A stretch of DNA of 34,329 bases from JANOBD01 sp031411495 (GTDB taxonomy: Bacteria > Planctomycetota > Phycisphaerae > Tepidisphaerales > Tepidisphaeraceae). Location of the stretch: assembly GCA_031411495.1 (NCBI GenBank), contig JANOBD010000035.1:1-34329 (forward strand), written 5' to 3'. Shown piece after piece: positions 14,104 through 21,838 of this stretch. The translations under genes and the position numbers were made by a program. How positions within the stretch are numbered: the first letter of the stretch is position 1; each line of letters opens with the position of its first letter. The notes under the pieces were generated by a model. It did not search any database. It saw only the letters and a list, made by a program, of their open reading frames with translations, and had not been told where the DNA came from.

Positions 14104-16605
14104 ATGTCCACTTCACAACAACGGCGCTTCAGCCTGCCGCTGGCGATTCTCGGCGCGGCCGTGCTCGTTGGTGAGGCGGCCGCGGCGAGCGTCTCGATAC
14201 GCATCGATCCATCGCAGCGTTTCCAGCAAATGGAAGGCTTCGGCGCATCGCTGACGGAGTCTTCCGCGTCGTTGATGAGTACGGCAATGAGCGCCTCGCA
14301 GCGCACCGCGTTGATGCAGTCATTGTTCAATCCGAACACCGGCGCCGGATTGAGCTTTCTGCGCCAGCCTATGGGCTCCTCCGATTTCGCCCTCAGCAAC
14401 TACACCTACGACGACATGCCACCGGGCCAAACCGATTACAGCCTGGCGCACTTCTCCATCGCGCGCGATCGGGCTCAGATCATCCCGCTGTTGCAGGCGG
14501 CAAAGTCGATCAACCCTTCGCTACGGCTGATGGGAACGCCGTGGAGTCCGCCGGCATGGATGAAACGCGCCAGCGCCGTACAGACGACGCCGGAACAGAT
14601 GTACGGCGGCCATCTGAAGGACAGTGCGGCCGTGTACGACGCCTATGCGAACTACTTCGTGAAGTATGTGCAGTCGTATGCCGCCGCAGGGTTGAACATC
14701 AACTACGTGAGTCTCCAGAACGAGCCGTGGTACGAGACGCTGACCTATCCGTCGATGGGCATGGACCCGGCCGAACTGGCGCGCCTGCTCAAGGTGGTTG
14801 GCCCGAAGTTCGCTGCAAGCGGACTCTCGACCAGGATCCTCGCGTGGGATCACAACTGGGATTCAGCATTGACATATGCGAACCAGCTTATGACCGATCC
14901 GCAGGCTGCGGCTTGGATCGATGGTTTCGCTTTCCACGGTTACGGCGGCGCGCCCTCTGCGCAGTCCGTCGTCCACGACGCGTATCCGGCAAAGGGCGTC
15001 TTCTTTACTGAACTGAGTAGCACGCTCGGCAACACGAACTTTGCCGGCGACTTGATGTGGGACATGCAGAACCTGATCGTCGGCGGCGCGCGAAACTGGT
15101 CGAAGTCGGTCGTGCGCTGGAACCTGGCGCTGGACCAGAACGGCAACCCGAGATTACCCGGAGGCGCCGCCGGAATGCGCGGGCTGGTCACCGTCAACAG
15201 CAACACCGGCGCAGTCACACTGAATGAAGAGTTCTATTCTCTGGCCCACCTGAGCAAGTTCGTCGACCCCGGTGCATTCCGGATCGCATCCGATGATGCA
15301 AAGAGCGTCGCGTTTGCGAATCCCGATGGCACGATTGCGCTTGTCGCCTACAACGATAGCGCCAGTCCGCGAGACGTGCTGGTCCATTGGAAGGGGCGAA
15401 TGCTTTCATACCAGTTGCCCCGTCAATCGGTCGCGACATTGTCGTGGGACGGCGCGACTGGAAATGCTTCTCAGGTGTGGCTGACGACCGGAGACCGCTC
15501 GAAACTACTTGCGAGGCAAGCGGATGTTCCCTTCAACACGACGACATGGACGGCAGATCGTATCGGGGACTGGCACGCCGGCGCGAATTGGTCGGTCGGC
15601 GTGCCGGATGCAGTGGACGACGTCGCCTCGTTGGGTCCGGTGAACTCCGCGCCGCGCACCGTTTACCTGGACCAGCCACTCACCCTCGGCACCCTGCGAT
15701 TTGACAGTCCACAGACCTACGTCGTTGCGGGGACGGCCAGTCTGACAATGCAGGTCAGCGAAGGCATCGCGCGCATCGAAGCGACGGCTGGCGAGCACAA
15801 ATTGAATGTGCCGCTGCTTCTGCGGAGCGACACGAGCTTCTCAGCGCTCAGCGGCGCAACCCTGCGCGTGTCCGACCCGGTCACGGTGGACCACAACGCG
15901 TCGATGACCATCAGCGGCGCTGGCTCGGTGATGTTCGAGTCACACATCAACCTTGCGAGTGGTTCAAGCCTGTGGATCCGCGGCAATGCTCACCTCGGCA
16001 CGGTGGTTCTCGCCTCCGGTGCGAGAGGCCGAGTGGCAATTGACGGACGCGGTTCGGTCGACGCGCAGACCCTGACGCTCGGCGACGACTCGACCTTCGA
16101 CATCGGCTCGAGCCTTTTTTGGCTTGCCGATTGCGATCGCGCGTCGGCAGCAGCAATGCTTCGTGGCGGGAGAATCGTCAGCCGGTCAGTCGACAGCGCC
16201 GGCGGACGCGCGGACCTGCTGCTGTTCGACGCCGCAGCGCTCGAGCCGACGCGCGCTCAATCGGGCATGGTGTTCGTGGCCGCGCTGTTGGGTGATGTCG
16301 ACCTCAACGGGGTTGTGACGCCAGCCGATCGATACGTCGTCGTGGCTCATCTTGGCGAAAGCGTTTCGATGCAATCGGGGTGGCTGGCGGGCGATGTCGA
16401 CCGGGATGGATGGGTGACATACGAAGATCTGCGACTGACAGAAGCCCATCTGGGATTGAGCCTGTTGCCGGAACCAACTGCATTTCTGTCGGTCCTGAGC
16501 ATCGCGATGGTGGTACCCGGACGCTGTCGCAAAACGGAGCGAAAATGTCGGGAGGCGCGGTGTCGATTTGACGAGTCACTGTCGATAATGCGTCAGGTGG
16601 AATGA
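14104..16605 (+). CDS. Glycoside hydrolase family 30 enzyme with dockerin-like and PEP-CTERM-like C-terminus
   Basis: 833 aa. Signal peptide to about residue 27 (LPLAILGAAVLVGEAAAA). The GH30 catalytic barrel and its beta-sandwich cover about 30-445: FQQMEGFGASLTES, GTPWSPPAWMK, the acid/base in SLQNEPW (Glu207), HGYGG, and the nucleophile in FFTELSS (Glu303). This resembles the glucosylceramidase/beta-1,6-glucanase/beta-glycosidase branch; exact specificity cannot be read. Residues about 475-725 are the beta-helix-like region shared with the upstream PEP-CTERM protein. Residues 730-783 are two divergent dockerin loops. LLPEPTAF plus a hydrophobic stretch resembles PEP-CTERM but continues into a Cys/Arg-rich tail of about 25 residues. 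The ATG at 14104 is chosen for its signal peptide. A TTG at 14095 is in frame, and neither has a clear ribosome-binding site. Confidence 0.88.
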   Translation: MSTSQQRRFSLPLAILGAAVLVGEAAAASVSIRIDPSQRFQQMEGFGASLTESSASLMSTAMSASQRTALMQSLFNPNTGAGLSFLRQPMGSSDFALSNYTYDDMPPGQTDYSLAHFSIARDRAQIIPLLQAAKSINPSLRLMGTPWSPPAWMKRASAVQTTPEQMYGGHLKDSAAVYDAYANYFVKYVQSYAAAGLNINYVSLQNEPWYETLTYPSMGMDPAELARLLKVVGPKFAASGLSTRILAWDHNWDSALTYANQLMTDPQAAAWIDGFAFHGYGGAPSAQSVVHDAYPAKGVFFTELSSTLGNTNFAGDLMWDMQNLIVGGARNWSKSVVRWNLALDQNGNPRLPGGAAGMRGLVTVNSNTGAVTLNEEFYSLAHLSKFVDPGAFRIASDDAKSVAFANPDGTIALVAYNDSASPRDVLVHWKGRMLSYQLPRQSVATLSWDGATGNASQVWLTTGDRSKLLARQADVPFNTTTWTADRIGDWHAGANWSVGVPDAVDDVASLGPVNSAPRTVYLDQPLTLGTLRFDSPQTYVVAGTASLTMQVSEGIARIEATAGEHKLNVPLLLRSDTSFSALSGATLRVSDPVTVDHNASMTISGAGSVMFESHINLASGSSLWIRGNAHLGTVVLASGARGRVAIDGRGSVDAQTLTLGDDSTFDIGSSLFWLADCDRASAAAMLRGGRIVSRSVDSAGGRADLLLFDAAALEPTRAQSGMVFVAALLGDVDLNGVVTPADRYVVVAHLGESVSMQSGWLAGDVDRDGWVTYEDLRLTEAHLGLSLLPEPTAFLSVLSIAMVVPGRCRKTERKCREARCRFDESLSIMRQVE

Positions 16606-16639
16606 AAGACTTGGCGGATGGCAAAGCAGCGGAGGATGT

Positions 16640-17524
16640 ATGGTCGGCTCGCAGAACGAAGCGGTGGTTTCAGCGTCGCGTCAAAAGGAACAGAAAGCGG
16701 GCGGATTTACATTAGTTGAGCTGCTCGTGGTGATCGGCATTATTGCCGTTCTCATCTCGATCCTTCTGCCCGCGCTGAACCAGGTACGTCGTCAGGCGAA
16801 TCTGACCAAGTGCCAGTCGAACTTGCGACAGATCGGTCAGGCGATGCAGATCTACGCTACCGAATGGAAGAACACCTTTGCGCCGGGAATCCAGTACTGG
16901 TGGGACTACGGCGACGCCGCCGGCTGGAACTTCGATCCGTACCGTTCCGACAAGACCCGCGCCGGCCATGACGACTGGAACAATCCCTCGACCTATTGGT
17001 ATCCCGCGGCATCTCGCATTCCCTGGCCATGGGATTTCGAAAACCCGATCATCGGCCTCCCGCCGAGCTATTGCCAGGAGTTCTTTGACAACTCCAAGTT
17101 CCTTCCATCGCGTCCCGACGGCGCCAATCTCGCGACGCCCGTCTCCCGGCAAAGCGTGATGGGAACGTGGCCGACGGTGAACGCGATATGGAAATGCCCG
17201 GAGCTCGGGCCCAGCTCGGCGCCCCTGCCGTGGCTGCTGAATAATTGGGAAGCGAATTACCGCTACAACTTCCTGTACGCGGCCGGCGCGAAGACCTCGG
17301 ATGCGCGTCGCTCGGCAGAGGCCGTGCTCTACTACGACACGTGCTGGCCGGATTGGACGACACTGAGCTATCCGCACCTGTCGAACAAGAAACCCGGAGT
17401 GAACGTCTGTTACGCGGACGGACACGTGGTGTTCGTCTCTCTGCGCGAGATGCAGGTCCAGGGCTGGATCGCGTCTGCGACCTGGGGACGCAGCGAGTTC
17501 CTCAATCGTGGCTGGAGACATTGA
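16640..17524 (+). CDS. Prepilin-like protein with DG-H C-terminal signature
   Basis: 294 aa. A 22-residue polar leader ends in KAGG, followed by FTLVELLVVIGIIAVLIS and an amphipathic helix (NQVRRQANLTKCQSNLRQIG). This is a canonical prepilin cleavage site with Gly at -1. The body is Trp/Pro/Tyr-rich with Cys pairs, and the C-terminal NVCYADGHVVFV matches the planctomycete H-X9-DG family, although the preceding His is 13 residues before the DG rather than nine. GGAGGA lies just before the ATG with a short spacer. It follows GH30 by 34 bases and precedes a small membrane protein by 27 bases, suggesting one operon. It resembles the product at 197-1243 at the other edge of the locus. Its function in glycan use is unknown; pseudopilin-like export or surface fibres are possible. 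Confidence 0.85.
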   Translation: MVGSQNEAVVSASRQKEQKAGGFTLVELLVVIGIIAVLISILLPALNQVRRQANLTKCQSNLRQIGQAMQIYATEWKNTFAPGIQYWWDYGDAAGWNFDPYRSDKTRAGHDDWNNPSTYWYPAASRIPWPWDFENPIIGLPPSYCQEFFDNSKFLPSRPDGANLATPVSRQSVMGTWPTVNAIWKCPELGPSSAPLPWLLNNWEANYRYNFLYAAGAKTSDARRSAEAVLYYDTCWPDWTTLSYPHLSNKKPGVNVCYADGHVVFVSLREMQVQGWIASATWGRSEFLNRGWRH

Positions 17525-17551
17525 GCGGCCGGAAGCCGATCGAGAGAGTGA

Positions 17552-18064
17552 GTGAAAGTGGGACTACGAGAACTGCTCAATCGTCACCCGAAGTTGGCTG
17601 CCGCGGGCGCGGGCGTCCTGGTGATCGGCGGATTGATCGCTGCCGTGCTCAGCGCGGGCGCATCCGGCGGACCGAGGCCGGTCGGTGAAGGGAAGGCGTA
17701 CTTCAGTGTCGACGACGGCAAATCCTGGTTTGCCGCTCCGGCCAGCAATCCATCGCCGTTCCTCAAGGACGGAAAGCCGGCGTACCGCGTGCTCGTGTGG
17801 CGCACCGGCCGCGGCGACCCTTTCGTATCACACTTGTACCGCTCGTCGTCGGCGGCGGTCGCGCCACAGGCAGATCCCGTTCGCTCGTCGCCGACCGCCG
17901 CTCATCGTACGCCGCCGGCGCTATCTGGCAGTGCGATCGAAGTGAAGAGGCCCGGCACCGGCGAGAAGGGGTGGGTCCGCGCCGATTCCGTCGAAGGCGA
18001 AGCGATCGCCAAGCCGCACGGCCCGGACGGAACGACCAATGCGCTTGAAGCCGTCGAACCGTAA
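17552..18064 (+). CDS. Small membrane-anchored protein of unknown function
   Basis: 170 aa from a GTG start; a second GTG two codons later is also possible, and the ribosome-binding site is weak. The N-terminus LRELLNRHPKLAAAG is followed by one hydrophobic helix (about residues 15-36), then a short extracytoplasmic domain with AYFSVDDGKSWFA, PFLKDGKPAYRVLVWR and DPFVSHLYR, and an Ala/Pro/Ser-rich variable tail. I believe small proteins of this form often accompany prepilin-like genes in planctomycetes, but I cannot name a family. It is preceded by the prepilin-like gene (27-base gap) and followed by the GH5 gene (51-base gap), so it may be a partner of the former. Confidence 0.75.
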   Translation: MKVGLRELLNRHPKLAAAGAGVLVIGGLIAAVLSAGASGGPRPVGEGKAYFSVDDGKSWFAAPASNPSPFLKDGKPAYRVLVWRTGRGDPFVSHLYRSSSAAVAPQADPVRSSPTAAHRTPPALSGSAIEVKRPGTGEKGWVRADSVEGEAIAKPHGPDGTTNALEAVEP

Positions 18065-18115
18065 TTCGCGATCCGAGATCAACTGGCCCTGCGCTTACGC
18101 AGTTGGGGACTAAAA

Positions 18116-20455
18116 ATGCGCCGATTCGCTCTGATCATTCTTGCTTCTCTCCTCTGGACGATGGGCGCCTCGGCCGCGTCGCTGCCAACGCTGCGCGCGC
18201 AGGGCACACGGGTCGTCGACGTGAACGGAACGAATGTCGTGCTGCGCGGCTGTAATCTCGGGGCGTGGCTGGTGACCGAAAGCTGGATGCTCGGCTGGGA
18301 TATCGCCGACCAGGAAGCACTCATCGCCAGGCTCACCGAGCGGTTCGGCGCTGCCGAGGCCGATCGACTGCTCGCGATCTATCGTGAAGGGTTCGTCACC
18401 GATCGCGATTTCGAGAACATCAAGTCGTTCGGCTTCAACGTCGTTCGCCTGCCTTTCGACTCCCGGATGTTGATGGATGAGCAAGGCAGGATGAAGCCCG
18501 ACGCGTTTCGATGGATCGACCATGCGCTCGATCTGGCCGAGAAGCATGGCGTCTACGTGATCCTCGACATGCACGGCGCGCCCGGCAGCCAGAGTATCCA
18601 GGATCACACGGGACGATCGGGGCAGAACAGATTCTGGTCCGATCCGGTCTACCCGCAGCGCATGGCAGAACTCTGGACTCGACTCGCCGAGCGATACAAG
18701 GCGCGTTCCGTTGTTGCCGCGTACGACCTGATGAACGAACCGTACGGCGACTTCCGTGCCGATCTGCGAATGCCCTTGCGTGCGTTGTTGCCGCGAGTCT
18801 GTCAGGCGATTCGATCGACCGGCGACCGGCACATCGTCATCTTCCCCAACGGCCTGGGCACGGGGATCGACTTCTACGACGACCCGAAATCCCTCGGCAT
18901 GGAACAGGTCGGCTTCACCGATCATTACTATCCCGGGCTGTTCGGATCGCCTTCGACCCTGCGCAGCCACGCCGGCATGTTCCACCGCGCGATGCCCGAC
19001 GCGCAGGCGTTCCTCGATCGAGTCGGCAGCCCGATGCTGATCGGCGAGTTCAATGTCGTCCTCGATAAGACCGGCGGGAAGGCGATGATGCGCCGCTACT
19101 TCGACGAGTTCGAGCGGCGCGGCTGGATGGCGACGATGTGGAGCTACAAACTGCTGAAAGCCACAGGAGGCGTCGAACACGACAACTGGTACATGGCGAC
19201 GAACGCCCAGCCAATGGCGAAGATCAATTTCAACGCGGCGTCAATGTCCGAAATCGAAAACTACTTTCGCGAGATGGCGACGATTCCCATTGCGATCGAC
19301 GAGTCGCTGCGTGAAGCCCTCACCTCGCGCACGCCACCGACAGTCCTTCTGCCGACACTCGATGTATTGCCCGCCACCGCGCCGAGTTCGCGAAATGTCG
19401 AAGCCTGGCGACTCGTGGATTGCGCCACCGACATCGCCTCGGGGCTGGACGCCCAGGGAGCCCGGATCTCCATCACAGCGGCCGGGCAGGACATCATTGG
19501 AACAAGCGACAGCTTCGGCTTCCTTTCTCAGCCCGTTCGGCAAAGCGGTGTTTTGATCGCCCGCGTCGATCAGCTCCTGCAGAGCAGCACCTGGGCGAAG
19601 GCGGGGCTCATGATTCGCTTCGGCGAGCCGGGCGATGCCGACTACGCGGCTGCTCCATTTGCGATGGTGAACACGTTTTCAGATGGCGGCCTCGCATTCG
19701 TCGTGCGCGACAAAGGTGGAGCCGCCACCACCGAAACCAAGCGGAGCGTCGGCCCGCTCCCGAGGCGACTTGCGATTCTCCACGATGGACCGCGCATCGA
19801 GGCGTATGCTGACAACGGCGCCGATGGATGGATCAAGCTGGGGTCGACAACGATCGTCTCGATATCTCCAGCGCAGATCGGCCTCGCGGTCTGTTCGAAT
19901 CGCAAGCGGGCATTGACGCGAGCCGATTTTTCCGACGTCGAGCTGAGAAGCGATACGCACCTCGAAGGCGTCACTTCGATTCAATCGCCTGATGTCCAAC
20001 CCACCGACGGGCCGTGGGACGAACTCGAGATCTCGAAGTGGAATCGGTGGAGCGACGGATTTGAGTCGAACAATCCGCTCGAAACACGGCAAGCGCGCTG
20101 GGTTGGAAAGGCGGCAGACGGCGAGTCAGGTCTATGGAGTGATATTCCGGTCGAGCCCGGCGCGCGATACGCGTTTCTTGTACGTGTTCAGCGTTCAGAG
20201 GGCGCAGATGATTCGCAGCGATTGGTGCTCGCCATCGAATCGACCCTCGATGGGAAACAGTTGGCACTCGAGGAGCGGACGATCGATGTGCGGCACCTGG
20301 CCGCGTCTCCAGGTTGGAGTGTCGTGAAGATCGAGACCGATGCGCCCTCGAAAACGATCCGCCTGCTCATCCGGGCAGGTGGCGACAAAGGAGCAGTGAC
20401 GATCGGGAGGGCAATCCTGACAAGAGCTGCTGATCCGCCTCGTCCGGCAAAGTGA
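18116..20455 (+). CDS. Secreted glycoside hydrolase family 5 (BglC / exo-beta-1,3-glucanase-like) with accessory domains
   Basis: 779 aa. Signal peptide to about residue 21 (LIILASLLWTMGASA). GH5 barrel at about 30-390: RGCNLGAWLVTESW, VRLPFD, DMHGAPGSQS, the acid/base in YDLMNEP (Glu208), DHYYPG, the nucleophile in LIGEFN (Glu311) and TMWSYK. The RGxNLGxWL and HGAPGSQ motifs point to the COG2730/GH5_9-like exo-glucanase group rather than classical endocellulases. Residues about 425-610 match a DUF1349-like concanavalin-type domain (STWAKAGLMIRFGEPGDADY, IGLAVCSN). Residues about 630-775 look like a further jelly-roll binding domain. There is no dockerin or PEP-CTERM. The start has GGGGA eight bases upstream. 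The reading frame of the next gene overlaps this stop codon. Confidence 0.88.
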   Translation: MRRFALIILASLLWTMGASAASLPTLRAQGTRVVDVNGTNVVLRGCNLGAWLVTESWMLGWDIADQEALIARLTERFGAAEADRLLAIYREGFVTDRDFENIKSFGFNVVRLPFDSRMLMDEQGRMKPDAFRWIDHALDLAEKHGVYVILDMHGAPGSQSIQDHTGRSGQNRFWSDPVYPQRMAELWTRLAERYKARSVVAAYDLMNEPYGDFRADLRMPLRALLPRVCQAIRSTGDRHIVIFPNGLGTGIDFYDDPKSLGMEQVGFTDHYYPGLFGSPSTLRSHAGMFHRAMPDAQAFLDRVGSPMLIGEFNVVLDKTGGKAMMRRYFDEFERRGWMATMWSYKLLKATGGVEHDNWYMATNAQPMAKINFNAASMSEIENYFREMATIPIAIDESLREALTSRTPPTVLLPTLDVLPATAPSSRNVEAWRLVDCATDIASGLDAQGARISITAAGQDIIGTSDSFGFLSQPVRQSGVLIARVDQLLQSSTWAKAGLMIRFGEPGDADYAAAPFAMVNTFSDGGLAFVVRDKGGAATTETKRSVGPLPRRLAILHDGPRIEAYADNGADGWIKLGSTTIVSISPAQIGLAVCSNRKRALTRADFSDVELRSDTHLEGVTSIQSPDVQPTDGPWDELEISKWNRWSDGFESNNPLETRQARWVGKAADGESGLWSDIPVEPGARYAFLVRVQRSEGADDSQRLVLAIESTLDGKQLALEERTIDVRHLAASPGWSVVKIETDAPSKTIRLLIRAGGDKGAVTIGRAILTRAADPPRPAK

Positions 20456-20518
20456 CCGTGAACACAACGATCCATGAATCCTCGCAACCCGCAGCCGCCA
20501 GAGTTTCCCCCACGCCCT

Positions 20519-20553
20519 CGACGGTCGTGGCGCGTTCGATCCACACACCGTCG
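20519..20553 (+). other. Hairpin in the leader of the XylR-type gene
   Basis: CGACGGT (20519-20525) pairs with ACCGTCG (20547-20553), with an inner TGG/CCA. It ends 46 bases before the preferred ATG of the regulator. It has no U-tract. It could be an inefficient terminator for the GH operon or a leader structure, and it argues mildly that 20452-20598 is not coding. Confidence 0.3.
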
Positions 20554-20598
20554 GTCGCGAGCCTCCTGGCCCAACGTCGTGTAAAGTATGTCCCGCGT

Positions 20599-21735
20599 AT
20601 GAGCAGCGGACGGAGAATCGGTTTGGCCATCGACGCGGTTGCCGCCTACGGTCGGGGCGTGATCCGTGGCGTGATGACCTATTGTCGGAGCAATCCGAGA
20701 TGGATGATCACCGTCGAGCCGCTCTGGTCGTTCGGCTCGCTCCCGGATATCCGTGAGTGGGAAGTGGACGGGCTGATCGTTCAGACGTTCAGCCGGGAGT
20801 TCGAGCAGCAGGTAATCGACCTGGGCATCCCAGTCACCAACGTCTCGAACTTCTGCCCGGATGCGAACCGCCTGCCGACAGTTGTGCCCGACGACATCGC
20901 CATCGGCAGAATGGCGGCGAATTACCTGCTGTCGCTCGGATTTCGCCGCCTGGGTTACTGCTGGAACGGCGACACGCCATATGGCGAGCTGAGGCTGAAG
21001 TCTTTCCGCGCCCGCGCCAATGAAGCGGGGGTGATTGTCGATGAGTGCGACGCGTCCCGGGATGACCTTCGCCAATGGCTCATCAAACTCGAGAAACCCG
21101 TCGGCATCCTCGGCTGCAATGACGACTGGGCGCATCGCGCGCTTAACCTGGCGCGCCGTGCCGACATCAACGTGCCGGACCAAATCGCCATCCTCGGCGT
21201 TGACAATGATGAGCTGTTCAACACCCTGGTGACCCCGTCGCTATCCAGCGTTGCCGTGCCCGCCGAAGATGTCGGTTTCCAGGCGGCGCTCCTGCTGGAG
21301 CGAATCATGTCCGGCGAGAGCTCGGTGGCGAGCCAGCCGGTGCTGTTGCCGCCGCTGCGGATCGTTCCTCGGGAATCGACCGATGTCTTGAACGTGGCGG
21401 ATGGGGATGTCGTGGTCGCGATCCGTTTCATCCGAGAGCATGCGGCTCATCCGCTTCAGGTCGACGACGTTGTCGAACGCGTGACGCTCTCACGGCGCTC
21501 GCTCGAACGCCGCTTTCGCCAGTTCACCGGTCATTCCATCTCCGACGAAATCCGCCGGGCACATCTGGACCGCGCAAAGGAACTTCTCATCAACACGGAA
21601 CTCCCGATGTCGCAGATCGCGACGGCATCGGGCTTCATCAACGCGACGCGGCTGGGAGTCGTGTTCCAGGCGGAGCTGAGTGAATCGCCAAGTGAGTTCC
21701 GCAAGCGCTCACGGGGCAGCACGCGAAGCAAGTGA
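20599..21735 (+). CDS. XylR-type regulator (LacI-like sensor fused to AraC HTH)
   Basis: 378 aa. The sensor at about 1-265 (RRIGLAIDAVAAYGRGVIRG, VDGLIVQTFSREFEQQVIDLG, DDIAIGRMAANYLLSLGFRR, ILGVDNDELFNTLVTPSLSS) aligns with the ligand-binding domain of E. coli XylR. The C-terminal 100 residues are an AraC-type double HTH (VVERVTLSRRSLERRFRQFT, LLINTELPMSQIATASGFIN, SESPSEFRKRSR). XylR proteins activate xylose-use genes on binding D-xylose, which suits a locus that releases xylose; here the ligand is inferred. The start at ATG 20599 is chosen from the XylR alignment and length (E. coli 392 aa). The frame stays open to a GTG at 20452 overlapping the GH5 stop, so a 427-aa form is possible. Neither start has a strong ribosome-binding site. 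Confidence 0.85.
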   Translation: MSSGRRIGLAIDAVAAYGRGVIRGVMTYCRSNPRWMITVEPLWSFGSLPDIREWEVDGLIVQTFSREFEQQVIDLGIPVTNVSNFCPDANRLPTVVPDDIAIGRMAANYLLSLGFRRLGYCWNGDTPYGELRLKSFRARANEAGVIVDECDASRDDLRQWLIKLEKPVGILGCNDDWAHRALNLARRADINVPDQIAILGVDNDELFNTLVTPSLSSVAVPAEDVGFQAALLLERIMSGESSVASQPVLLPPLRIVPRESTDVLNVADGDVVVAIRFIREHAAHPLQVDDVVERVTLSRRSLERRFRQFTGHSISDEIRRAHLDRAKELLINTELPMSQIATASGFINATRLGVVFQAELSESPSEFRKRSRGSTRSK

Positions 21736-21749
21736 CCCGTACACGGGTC
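21734..21749 (+). terminator. Possible terminator hairpin at the end of the XylR-type gene
   Basis: GACCCG-TACA-CGGGTC, a 6-bp stem with a tetraloop, overlaps the TGA stop codon. There is no T-run after it, so the call is weak. The next gene is convergent and ends 103 bases away. Confidence 0.3.
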
Positions 21750-21838
21750 CTGACGAAAGGGAAGCCCGCACCCGTTGGCTGATTGCGAGAGAGTGCGAGC
21801 TTCAATGAAATTGATTCGGAATGCCTCGCGAATGCGAT

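Noticed and set aside
16355..16368. AAGCGTTT, resembling a LacI-type core, near the end of GH30
   Set aside because: It lies inside coding sequence, the flanks do not match O1 and O2, and an 8-base degenerate core is expected by chance.
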